DNA from: Beroe ovata
Taxonomy: Eukaryota > Ctenophora > Nuda > Beroida > Beroidae
Length of the DNA: 35,816 bases
NCBI GenBank assembly: GCA_946803715.1
Contig: CAMPET010000075.1
Location: 258,202-294,017, forward strand
Direction of reading: 5' to 3'
Every line of letters begins with the position of its first letter. Within the stretch, counting starts at the first letter, position 1. The notes under the pieces were generated by a model. The model was not told the DNA's origin and did no database searches. It saw nothing but the letters and a program-made list of their open reading frames with translations. Below are positions 21,145 through 31,170 of this stretch, in pieces. A program made the position numbers and the translations under genes.

Positions 21145-24077
21145 CAGACGTGTGGATCAAATGGGAAACGTGTTGGGAAACCAATTTCGAGCTCATTAAA
21201 ATGTTGATGATGTACTAGTTCTTCGAGATGTGAATGCAAAATATCATCATTGGTTGGTGGTTAGAGGAAAGAAAGTCGGAAAATTCCATTTCGAGTTGTT
21301 TTACACTACTGTTTCGAATTTGAGGTGAATCTACGAATCTTCTCGGTCTAATGCAATTTGAATTCATGCTGGCATGAACACTTCATATTTAATTGTTTTT
21401 TCAAACACCCTCTAACATTGTCATTGCTCGTCTCAATTGGCAATTTCACATTATTTCTGGCCATTCAATTCCGTGCCCACCGCGCGCGCGGTTTAACCGT
21501 AGGCGCGGCGCGCGCTCTACGGTAACTGCTGGCACAATACAAAAAATGCTTCGCGCGTTACAGCGCATCGATTTTCAAGAAATTATTGCGCAAATCTGAT
21601 GTCAGATAATTTCTATCCATCAGACAATTTCTATCCATCAAATGAAAGATAAGCTTCATGCTCGTTCCAGGTCATTTCTATTTTCTAACCGATCACACAT
21701 TTCGCAAAGTTCGTTATGTAACAATCAATGTAATCTCTTGACTATTCCTAGCAATTTATCTTTCTTTGACAGCATAAATTTGAATTTCAGTTATCAATTT
21801 AAACTGTGCAAAGAATATCATCCCATGTATGGGCTGGCTTTGAGTGATGGTCAAAGTAATCACTGCGTGCGTCATAAGATAAGAAGCACTCATTTCGCTA
21901 TTTTACTCTCAGCGCTTCATAATGGTCCTCATAGATTTGTCATGCTATAATACTTAGCTGTGTCTGATTCATTTTCTCTCACTAATCAGTCATTTCTACT
22001 GTGCTGAATCTGGTAACTTCACCGGCCACGATATAATTCTCTCAGCGAGCTCATATAAAAGGGGAACACCTTGGCTCATTTCTCTTAGGTGAACACCTTG
22101 GTTCAAATACTTTGGCAATATTACCGGATCCAATGCCCTAACCAGCATAGTGTAACCCAATCGTATAAACAAGGTGGTGGTGAGCCAGCCAATCAGAAAC
22201 AAGGTGGTTATGGTTAACGTTCCAATCAGGGCGATTGTGGATAACTAAATTGATGAGATGTGCTATACCACCTCAGATGCCAACACACCCTAATCAATGG
22301 AGCGGACTAGCGGAGAGCTACTACTTATCTCGTATTTGGAACACACACATTGTACTGGCGATTGCTGCTATACCATGATGCGTACACAATCACGCTATAT
22401 ACATTTCAATCATTATTACATCCCAAAGTGAGACCCCAGTGGTCAATCACATGGAAACTACCTCACTCATCGTATTGTTAAGCAATAAGCTCACTGTGGT
22501 CTATTAAAAAATATTTCCACATTTAATCAGGCTGGTTAACAGCGTCACTGTGTTGCACAATTACTGTTACCTTGACAACTGCAGATATGTCTCCCTTATT
22601 ACACACACGCACACACATGCTGAGTGTACCTTGCGCCAGGTGACGTATTGTTTAAGAACAACTCTAAACATAAACCATAGACACGCCCAACGCTATTGTC
22701 TAGCAATTTCTGTATATATCTCCACCAGCTGCCTCTATAGTAAGAGTGATCTGTTCGTATATATGAAGGTACAATTACACGGATACATCGAAACGCAGGA
22801 ATGATTGCGAAGGAATTCGCTGACACCAGTTCGTCAGAACAGGGCTGTGTGACGATTGGGGTACTCATTCGTCACAACTTGCTGACACCACTGCATACCA
22901 ATGACGTAGTAATGCTTACTATGGAATTCGCTGACAACAGTTCGTCAAAACAGGGCTCTGTGTCGATAAGCTAAAGCCCAAAGGTATGTTCTGTTCGAAA
23001 GTACGAAGTTCTCGTCTACGTGCCTGCACTGACAATGAACACAACTCACTTAATTCTGTCATGACCTGTACTAAGCAATAAGTATCACTCCACCCTGACA
23101 CCACACTGAAAGTACTCTACTTTGACACGGGACACCGCTCTATCATGACACTGTTCCACTTCGATATCCCTGTTCCTGACACCCTGTTGACACCACCAAA
23201 ATACCACAACAACTAACACAACAAGGTAAATGCCCATGCACAGATTTTGAACAGGTGATTGCATTTATCCCCCATTTGGTCAACAGAAATGGAAGCACAG
23301 ACTTGACAGGAACGTCATTATGTGGCATGGTGTATTTTTCTTCATGACTCTCATTGAAACACCTCATCTCTCAAACCTGGACTTCATTGAACAGAGCTAA
23401 TTTTGAATCCAGGATTTGAGATGAGCTATAGTATAATCATCGCACCTGTTATACCGTTATACCAGTACAATTCATGTCACCACTTCCTTCAAATTTGCTA
23501 GAAGTTTCGGATTGAGATTAACAAATAGGCTCAAGTAAGAGAAGAAGATTATCACCTACTGCCGAAGCCGTAATGGGATGGTGTGTCCATCTGTACAATG
23601 TACGGTGTGGACTGAATAAAGATAAATGAAACTCATTGATTTCGTTAACTAAGCTAAAGAAAGAACAGAGACACTATTTTCACTGGAAACCAGCAACAGC
23701 ACACATATCAAGAAACAATATGTGAACAATATTGATTTAACAAAGGTATTTAAATTTTAAATCCATGGGGTAAGATCAAAGTGGAATGGTTATTAAAAGC
23801 AAATTAGAATCGATTAATCGTCGGAAGATTTCTGAATTTGCCATTATTAGAAGCAATAGCTGAAACATAATCAAATCTGAATAAGCCCAGCTGAATTTTA
23901 CAGCTATCATACTTGTCAGCAACATTAAGTAATTAAAATCACTGGTTTAAACACGAATTCAGCTAAGCTGCGGAGGCACACACCAGCTGCATGAATAGGC
24001 ATACTACAGATACTACATGAGAATGTCTCTAACATTGAGTATGTGAACAAGTTCTGAATTTCCCTGTCCCCACTGAC
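21145..24077. other. Spacer between the MCTP-like gene and the tetraspanin gene
   Basis: No exon is supported. A CG-rich patch occurs at about 21480-21560 (GCGCGC words). A 45-bp imperfect direct repeat lies at 22812 and 22923, and a short CA run at about 22600. The part at about 21423-22081 exists in a diverged second copy in the scaffold pieces at 31205-31550 and 30107-30468. This region should hold the 3' ends of both convergent genes, but I found no clear AATAAA close to either stop. Confidence 0.6.
22812..22967. repeat. 45-bp imperfect direct repeat, 111-bp spacing
   Basis: A 45-bp block starting GGAATTCGCTGACACCAGTT (22812-22856) recurs with four substitutions at 22923-22967. Inside each copy CTGACACCAG/TTCGTCAG words could form a small hairpin. 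Confidence 0.8.
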
Positions 24078-26606
24078 TTAGACTTCCTTGTAGCCGTCCC
24101 TACCAATACGGTGACAGAGTAGACATCCCAGACAGATGCCGATGATTTGGATAAAGACAAACGCAAACCCAATGCCGGCGACCAGTCCAGCGTTGTTTTG
24201 CAGTGTTGTCGAGATGAGGTCCAAGCAACCCTGGGAAATACATGGTGGTTATAGCACAGGGGGTCGATAATTACCGTTACAATCGATATAGCTGGCAGTA
24301 TATTATATGATACGGTTAATTGTAATTATGTGTTATATAGGTTGAAGGAGAAAGTTCAATATTTGGTCCCAGTTGCTGACACTCGTATCAAACACCTGGC
24401 ATATGGATTGAGAGAAGCGAGTATGCTTTTAATTAATCAGTCCGTACATTACTACTTAGTAGATTGCAAACACACCCCACCATGTGGGTGTCCTGCATTC
24501 ACGATAGTGACCTGTCACGTGATGTTGTGAAATGTGACGTCACATGATTTCTATATGTTTAGTAACATAACATCATTCAAATGCGTGTGTGTGTGTATGT
24601 TTGTCTGTGTGCGTGTGTGTGTCTGTGTGTGTGTGCGTTTGTGCGTTTCTGTCTTGTTTGTGTGTGTCTGTTTGCCTGTGTTTGTGTCTATGTGCGTGTG
24701 TGTCTGTGTGTCTGTGTGTGTGTTTGTATGTGTCTGTTTGTGTGTCTGTGTGTCTGTGTGAGTCGAATGAAGGTTGACGAAACATTGCAGTGAGTAGTGG
24801 TGCTGGCCGGCAAAAACTCCGTACCTACACAGCAGTTGTGGTATAAATTGATATCTATTTTCAAAACCCGTGCACATGGCTATCTCGGTAACGTGTAGTG
24901 TGCACAGTCAATGTACCCATGACACATTGCACATGTATCGAGTATTGTATTAGGATGAGGATTGAGGGTTCTAGGCACAATGGTCTGGTGCATTGTTGTA
25001 ATTCTGCCATGGTCTCTGCTGTGTTCGTATGATGGATCCAATCAATGATTAAACAATGTATTCGGCGAATATTGTAGTATTGGCACTGTATACCTTTGTG
25101 TTACACATTACACTTTACACCTTTGTGTTAAACGCTCTATATCACTGTCATGTGACGCACGTGTCTAATTATCAAGTGACCTTAACATAACATCATGTGA
25201 CGTGCCAATGTGACTTGAACATGAACTGTGCACATGAGACCATTGACTGTATAATTGATATGCTAGTTACAAGTACATTATTTGAGGCTAGAGACATGAT
25301 TGCTACAACAAGGTTTAAAGTGGACAACAATGTTTTTAGTGTTTACGACGGACAATGTTTGAAAGAAACCACTTCATAATGGGCAGGTGGTACTATATCA
25401 GTAACAGTGACCATTACAGCGGCACAGCGCTGTAGTAGCACCAGAGTTGCAATTACTCGTCGATTATACCTAATTCATTGATCTTTAAGCAGCAGTGTAA
25501 AGTGTAAACAGTGCGCTATGTTTGAAGCGTTTCAACTCAAGTAAGAGATGTAAAGAGATGTATAAAAGAACTGTATGTGTTATGATTGGATTTGGAATAA
25601 TCACCTCACTGAAAACATCTGGATTGTCAGTTGTTGTACAGTACTCATCAGACTCGGCAACTCCCTTACAGCAGCTTGCAGGAACTTGCTTTGGGTGGTT
25701 TGTTGCCCAAGTTTCATCTTCAGTGTATGAGCCAATGCCATGGGCACCACAACAACTGAGAGTATCCTGAAGGAAACATTGCAGAGTTTTGAAGTTTGAA
25801 CAATCAGTGAAACTAGCATCAGTATTGATTGTTGAAAGCGAGACTGTGAACAGAGCTGCAAAGTTGCAATCAGTTTGGTCTTATGAACCTGAATTTGATC
25901 CACGATTTCTTTGTCATCTTCGGATCCTGTGTCCTCTCCAGCATCATAAGCAATGTATGACTGAATCTTGCCATCAAGACCCTTTTCTACCGAATCTTGG
26001 ATCTGACAAACAATTTGTAAGACTATATGATCACTGGTTATTGTTCTTAAACAGAAATGGACCTTCTCTTGTATCTATGAACCTGTCCCTTGTAGATTAA
26101 TGAGATAATGATTGCCACAATCTGTCCCATGAGGACCAAGGTCAGGAGGAAACAATACTGAAGAGAAATGGATAATTTAGTGCAGATTGGAGGCAGTGTT
26201 TCTGGAATTAATACCAGAATACCACCCTAAATAATGTCACAACTTGAAAATTGATTTGTTTTCAAACTCACAATGACAAGGCAGACCCTGTTTTCTCTGT
26301 ATGCTCCTAAGCAGCCAAGGAATCCAAGTATGAACACAAAAACACCCAAGATCATGAGCAATGCAGGGATACTTGTGAACTTGCTTTCAGATATTGAGAG
26401 TATCTGACCATATTCATATTTGGAATATGCTCCAATGCCAAGCAGAGCTAACCCAATAATCTGTAAGGAATATCCATGTTAAAGAGTTATTGCTATTGTA
26501 CAACGTACAGCTAGAAGACAGGGCTTCAACAATAACACAAACTTACCACTGCCACAATATTGAAAACTACTAAGAGTAGTTTGATCATATTCTTCTTGCA
26601 GCCCAT
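24078..26606 (-). CDS. Tetraspanin, six exons, 250 aa, complete
   Basis: Minus-strand exons 26606-26547, 26460-26272, 26157-26083, 26002-25889, 25766-25605 and 24230-24078 (TAA 24080-24078) all meet at phase 0. The start MGCKKNMIKLLLVVFNIVAV contains the usual juxtamembrane Cys. TM1 spans residues 8-30, TM2 54-72 (FVFILGFLGCLGAYRENR, a standard tetraspanin signature), TM3 84-106 and TM4 about 213-238. The large extracellular loop has the diagnostic SCCG (C151, C152), a second pair PASCC (C178, C179), and C189 and C202, giving six cysteines that would make three disulfides. Tetraspanins organise partner proteins in plasma-membrane microdomains; partners cannot be inferred. The tail is CHRIGRDGYKEV, with possible palmitoylated cysteines and a weakly PDZ-ligand-like end. 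The last intron (24231-25604, 1.4 kb) is much larger than the others and contains a GT microsatellite. Confidence 0.93.
24582..24764. repeat. Complex (GT)n/(TGTCTG)n microsatellite in the last tetraspanin intron
   Basis: About 180 bp of GT with interspersed CTGT and TTTG variants. The frames through it that code Cys/Val or Thr/His runs are artefacts of the repeat. A shorter, differently interrupted version occurs at about 30598-30775 in a scaffold piece that copies this locus. Confidence 0.93.
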
Positions 26607-27228
26607 TTTGAACCTTTTCACCTTAATTGGAAGATGCAGTGTTAGTGAAATATATATCTAAGTACATAAGAATCAACTAAACTTGATGCATAAAGGACTT
26701 TCGTTCAATATTATAGTTTCTGCCATTGATCATAACTGATATAAGATGACAGACTGCTGCCACATCACTAGAAAAAGCTGCAATGTTTCTACACGTGATG
26801 TGGCCGCAGACTGCCAAATATGCTGTGCTTTTTCTCATATCATGGACTTTGAAATAAAGAACGCTGGATGCCGCGGACAAAGACAACCAAATCCCATTTG
26901 GTTTTGGGAAAATAACATACATAAGAATCAACTAAAAACTTGATGCATATAAAGGACTTTTGTTCAATTTTCATAGTTTATACCATTGATTCCTGTTCTA
27001 GGAAGCAATTAAATGTGTCTATATTTTGAGCACTCCTTACAGAGATAAATCATTTTAATGCTGTTTGGCTCGTCACTTTCTGATACAAAATTTCCATATC
27101 ATGATGTAAACTCCAAACTCTGCTGATGTCTATTTGATAGTCAAAAAATCTAGCAATTTCAGAATTATTAGGAAAAGCTTGACAATGATAAAAAAAGTGT
27201 GATTAAAAAAGTGTAACATTGCAAAATG
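26607..27228. other. Upstream flank of the tetraspanin gene
   Basis: Contains the presumed tetraspanin promoter. A block of about 50 bp around 26655-26730 (CATAAGAATCAACTAAACTTGATGCAT onward) recurs imperfectly at about 26919-26990. No exon is supported. Confidence 0.5.
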
Positions 27229-27447
27229 CAGGATTTCACCCTACCCTTGCTGGCGGGATTTTATCCCTGGCAAGGGGCGGATTGAAAATCGCGCGCACCG
27301 ACGGTAGGGTAAAATTGTTCCCGCGCTGCGTGACCCAAATACTCCGCGCGCGCTGCGCGTCTCCGTGGTTTGGTCTCCTTTCTACGACTTTTCAGTTCAC
27401 TGAGTAGAACAGGGGCGCGCAACGTGTGCACAGGTAAAATCCTACAA
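27229..27447. mobile_element. MITE-like element, family A, copy 1 (about 220 bp)
   Basis: Starts GCAGGATTTCACCCTACC and ends GGTAAAATCCTACAA, giving inverted termini. The interior has GCGGGATTTTATCCC, the GCGCGCACCGACGGTAGGG word and a CG-rich tail (ACTGAGTAGAA, GCGCAACGTGTGCACA). It has no coding capacity, so it would be a non-autonomous element. Confidence 0.7.
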
Positions 27448-27505
27448 CAAAATTAATAGTTGTGCGTTTGTATCTAGCTATACCAGTTTTCAATTAACTG
27501 TTCCC

Positions 27506-27723
27506 TTGTAGGATTTTACCCTACCGTCGGTGCGCGCGATTTTTTTTGCCAGGGCCGATAAAATCCCGCCAGCTAGGGTAGGGTGAAATCCTACAAACTG
27601 TTCCCACGTTGAATTGCGTGACCCAATCTGACACGCCGCTCGCGTGATTTTCGCGTCGACGACTTTCTGTAGTTTACTGAGTAGAATAGGGAGCGCGCCG
27701 CGCAACGTGTGCACACAATTATC
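27506..27723. mobile_element. MITE-like element, family A, copy 2 with CG-rich body
   Basis: 27506-27596 is a unit bounded by TTGTAGGATTTTACCCTACC and GGTAGGGTGAAATCCTACAA, in opposite orientation to copy 1. 27597-27723 matches the CG-rich body of copy 1 (GCGTGACCCAA, ACTGAGTAGAA, GCGCAACGTGTGCACA). Confidence 0.7.
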
Positions 27724-27937
27724 TTGTAGGATTTTACCTTGTAGGATTTCACCCTACCCTTGCTGGCGGGATTTTATCCCTGGGGCGGATTGAAAATCAC
27801 GCGCACCGACGGTAGGGTAAAATCCTACAAGATTTTACCCTACCGTCGGTGCGCGCGATTTTCAATCCGCCCGCCCCGCCTTGCCAGGGATAAAATCCCG
27901 CCAGCAAGGGTAGGGACCGTAGGGTGAAATCCTACAA
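27724..27937. mobile_element. Head-to-head pair of family A units forming a large palindrome
   Basis: The unit at 27739-27830 (TTGTAGGATTTCACC to AAAATCCTACAA) is followed with no spacer by an inverted unit at about 27829-27937. Together they make an almost self-complementary segment of about 200 bp. A truncated TTGTAGGATTTTACC fragment precedes it at 27724-27738. Confidence 0.75.
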
Positions 27938-27944
27938 GCATCTG

Positions 27945-28058
27945 TGATCTGACTTTAACCATTAGTTTAGCTCTGCTTGCAAATGCATCGCATGCGTGCT
28001 CGTAGCTTTGAGCTTCCTTGGCTGTCGATGATATTGATAGCCCCTGCACGTCACTCAT
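27945..28058 (-). other. Possible coding exon next to the MITE cluster
   Basis: A minus-strand frame starting MSDVQGLSISSTAKEAQSYE and continuing for about 20 more residues to the edge of the MITE has a gene-like composition (helical, no low complexity). No partner exon was found and the frame runs straight into the element, whose terminus GTAGGA could serve as a splice donor. It could be a first exon, a gene fragment, or chance. Confidence 0.25.
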
Positions 28059-28745
28059 CTTCAAGTTCAATCAGACTCAGAGTCCCTTTATGAATAGGAT
28101 GCAAAATCGTTAATATTATTTTGCACGGAAACCGGGAAACATGAAACATGGCCTCACGCTTATTGATATTCAAATTCGATATGCATTTATTAATCAATAG
28201 CGAATAAAGTTATCAAAAGCATTATTCATTAAATATCTTACGAAATCAACAAAAAACGTACGTTTTTAAAAATGAATCGTTGAAAATGTCACAGTCAAGG
28301 TTATGTTCACTGTTCACACTGAACTCAATAATCAATATCATCAAATTACTGGCTTAAGTTTGACTTTAAGTTTAAATGCTTAATGCTTAGGAATTTTATA
28401 AAATATCAAAAATAGAAATAGGATGTCACTTTCCACTTTCGAGATGTCAATGTTCAAGACTTAAACTTCAACTTGCAATGGCATAACGGTTGAAGCTGAG
28501 TAGAACAGAAACCTCAACCAACACAAGTCTCGATTTCTCATTCATGCTGCAATGCTGCATGACACCTTGCTTACTACTTAGCAATGGGACGTTCTCAATT
28601 CGACCCCATCTCCTTTTCATACCCTCGTTACTTGTTACTGTTTTGTTTTAACTCCACAAATACTGAGTAACAAAATGAAACTCTCAGTCTCAGCAGACGC
28701 AGTGAGCATACCGTATCCGAGATTTGTACCTCCGCAGACGATTCC
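28059..28745. other. Spacer without supported genes
   Basis: AT-rich DNA. I see no exon, repeat or RNA gene that I can support here. The 3' end of the small minus-strand gene should lie in this stretch. Confidence 0.5.
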
Positions 28746-29663
28746 TCAGTCACCATGGCACCCACCGTCATTCAGCTTCTCGTTCACTAACTGTAGGATC
28801 CTCTCTGCACACAACTCGGCACACTTCGCTGCGTGTTGCTCTGCACTTGCAGGTGCCTCATTGTGAGATGAAGCCTGACGGAAGTGACACTTATTATACC
28901 CAAGAGGGAAACCATGATAAGGGAGCCGTCACATATGACGTTATCACTTTTTGGCCCATTCTTGACCCCCTCCCCCTCTTGTCATCACTCTGGCTGATGA
29001 GTATGACGTCATATGTAACGGCTCCCTAATATAAGCTAAACTAAAAGTAAAATAGGTACTTGAAACAGTGGTAATTGGAGAAACAGCCGCAGCAACCCAC
29101 CATTTGTGGAGTATTCAGTCTGAGTTTGATTTCCTCAGCCATCTCTCTGAACATATCACCCATCTTGTCTAGTGTTTGGGTGCGGCGGGCAGAGGGCTTC
29201 TCGGTAAGTGCCTGCAAACACAGTGTTCCCATTAATAAATTGAATATTTTCATATGAATCAATCGGAATTGAATGTTTATCTGGAATTTATTTCACCAAA
29301 TCTTCCTCATCTCCGAGCAAGATTCAATATCAATCTGAGATTTACCACGTCGTATCGTGTAATGGAGCTCCTGAACGCCGTTTTTAACGCCACGAGACTT
29401 TCGTTAGAACTTAGGGATTCTTTTCTTGTCAGGTTTGTGGTGACTTTCGACTTCTGGGAAGTTACGGGAGTAAGAATATTACCGATACGCTGACTAGGTT
29501 ATGAAGAACATAGACCAAAGAATTGGCAAACCTTGTTCACTTTCTCCACCTTTTCTTCCTTCTTTGTGGTGTTCTTTTCTTCTTTCTTTGGTACATTCTT
29601 ATTTTCCTTCCGTGCGCTGTTCTTATCTTCCTTTGTTTTACTACCGAAAATACTCAAAGCCAT
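28746..29663 (-). CDS. Small unrecognised three-exon gene, 123 aa
   Basis: Minus-strand exons 29663-29532 (ATG; 44 codons), 29211-29101 (37 codons) and 28874-28746 (42 codons plus TGA) join at phase 0 with acceptors TTTGCAG and CCGTCAG and donors GTTTGC and GTGGGT. The protein begins MALSIFGSKTKEDKNS, has a Lys/Glu-rich low-complexity stretch (PKKEEKNTTKKEEKVEKVNK), then two likely helices (TLDKMGDMFREMAEEIKLRL and EQHAAKCAELCAERILQLVN). There is no signal peptide or membrane segment, so a soluble, partly disordered, helix-forming protein is expected. I recognise no family. The second intron contains a MITE ending about 50 bp upstream of the exon 3 acceptor. The first donor (GTTTGC) is non-ideal. 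Confidence 0.5.
28921..29026. mobile_element. 106-bp MITE (family B) in an intron
   Basis: Termini GGGAGCCGTCACATATGACG and its imperfect inverse CGTCATATGTAACGGCTCCC bound a short AT/C-rich core (CCCCCTCCCCCTC). TAA lies on both sides and is consistent with a 3-bp target duplication of the PIF/Harbinger type, although the flank is too short to be sure. There is no coding capacity. Confidence 0.75.
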
Positions 29664-30105
29664 GGGTTTACCCTTGGTCTTGGCCTTGGTTGTGGTGTCT
29701 GCTTTCTTATCTAAATATTGTACACGTCACTGTGTTGAAGTGAAGTATATATGTACATTGTACATTGCACATGTTATAGCACTGGTTAGTGGTAGTACAC
29801 GTGTAAACGGGACACTGGTAGGAGAAAGGAGCTACAGCAATTCTGTAAATACTCTGCACACCGGCTATTTGACCAGAGTTAGAATCTTGTTATTAATGTT
29901 AATGAGTTATGGGTACCACAGGGATGATTGATAAACTGACCTGCTTTATTGCTCTTCTTCCCTTCAGCCTTGTCGTTCCTGTACAGATACATTGGTTGAA
30001 AAAAGACAAAAATGTTTCCTTGCGTGTGAAATTGTCAGATTATCGATTCTTTACATCATCCTACATGACAAGCTCAAGGACCATTAGAAACTCGGACAAC
30101 CAAAA
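29664..30105. other. 5' flank of the 123-aa gene, up to the first N
   Basis: Presumed promoter side of the minus-strand gene. No motif or exon is strong enough to name. The contig ends at the N at 30106. Confidence 0.4.
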
Positions 30106-30106
30106 N

Positions 30107-30468
30107 TCAATGTAATCTCTTGACTATTCCTAGCAATTTATCTTTCTTTGACAGCATAAATTGGAATTTCATGTCAGTTATCAATTTAAACTGTGCAAAG
30201 AATATCATCCCATATATGGGTTGGCTTTGAGTGATGGTCAAAGTAATCACTGCGTGCGTCATGAGATAAGAAGCACTCATTTCGCTATTTTACTCTCAGC
30301 GCTTCATAATGGTCCTCATAGATTTGTCATGCTATAATACTTAGCTGTGTCTGATTCATTTTCTCTCACTAATCAGTCATTTCTACTGTGCTGAATCTGG
30401 TAACTTCACCGGCCACGATATAATTCTCTCAGCGAGCTCATATAAAAGGGGAACACCTTGGCTCATTT
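30107..30468. repeat. Scaffold piece A: second copy of 21725-22081
   Basis: The piece between N 30106 and N 30469 aligns along its whole length with 21725-22081, with scattered substitutions and small indels (for example an added ATTTCATGT-type insertion near 30170). Its ends coincide with the gap characters. This is best explained as an unmerged allele placed into a scaffold gap rather than a genomic duplication. Confidence 0.9.
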
Positions 30469-30469
30469 N

Positions 30470-30806
30470 CTACTTAGTAGATTGCAAACACACCCCACCA
30501 TGAGGGGTCACGATAGGGACATGTCACGTGATATTGTGAAATGTGAATTGTGACGTCACATGATTTCTATATGTTTAGTAACATAACATCATTCAAATGC
30601 GTGTGTGTGTGTGTGTATGTGTGTGTGTGTATGTGTGCCTGTGCGCGTTTCTGTCTTGTTTGTGTGTCTGTTTGCCTGTGTTTGTGTCTGTGTGTGTGCG
30701 TGTGCGTCTGTGTGTCTGTGTCTGTATGTGTCTGTTTATGTGTCTACTGTGTGACGTGTGTCTGTGTGTTTGTGTGAGTCGAATGAAGGTTGACGAAACA
30801 TTGCAG
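30470..30806. repeat. Scaffold piece B: second copy of 24452-24790 (tetraspanin intron)
   Basis: Starts CTACTTAGTAGATTGCAAAC and ends GACGAAACATTGCAG like the intron sequence at 24452-24790. It carries a shorter and differently interrupted GT microsatellite and small deletions near 30500-30560. Confidence 0.9.
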
Positions 30807-30807
30807 N

Positions 30808-31114
30808 GTTGTTCTCGAACACCTCAAACGACTGGAAGTCCACCTTGTATCGGAGGATGCCACCTACGCCGCCAAACCCACGGCAAAACTGTGAGCCCTC
30901 CTGAGACTTGTCTGTGATGATCTCCAATGTGGCGCCTGGGTGTGGGAAAGTGCGAGGTTCACATGATAACGCGTGATAGCGCATGAAGACGCGAAATGGC
31001 AATGAAGACGCATGGTGACGGTGGTGAGTGGTGACACTTACCGAATGTTTTGTAGTTGTTTGCGAACCACTCTATCAGCGTCATCTTTTCTAGGACCTCC
31101 AACTCCACACCACC
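30808..31114 (-). CDS. ETF1: eRF1 (peptide chain release factor 1) fragment: two 3' exons
   Basis: Minus-strand exons 31114-31042 (73 nt; ends GTAAGT) and 30935-30808 (cut by the N at 30807) join in frame. They read [18 protein letters not shown], then [16 protein letters not shown] and [16 protein letters not shown], the nearly invariant end of domain 3 of eukaryotic release factor eRF1, which recognises stop codons with domain 1 and binds eRF3 through its C-terminal domain. The acidic C-terminal tail would lie past the gap. The 106-nt intron between them is rich in ACGCG/GCGTG words. The piece is a 362-bp island between Ns, so its true genomic neighbours are unknown and the rest of the gene is elsewhere. 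Confidence 0.93.
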
Positions 31115-31170
31115 CTACAATAGTGTGGTCGATAAAAACCCAATTTCTCTCTCCATAGTCAATTTCTCTN

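Noticed and set aside
24534-24877. Long open frames coding Cys/Val-rich or Thr/His/Asp-rich proteins on both strands
   Set aside because: They are translations of the GT microsatellite in an intron; all frames are open because of the dinucleotide repeat.
25601-25903. 100-aa minus-strand frame through the tetraspanin loop, suggesting a frameshift
   Set aside because: A normal intron (25767-25888, donor GTTCAT, acceptor TTTCCTTCAG) restores the frame and yields the canonical QDTLSCCG junction, so there is no frameshift.
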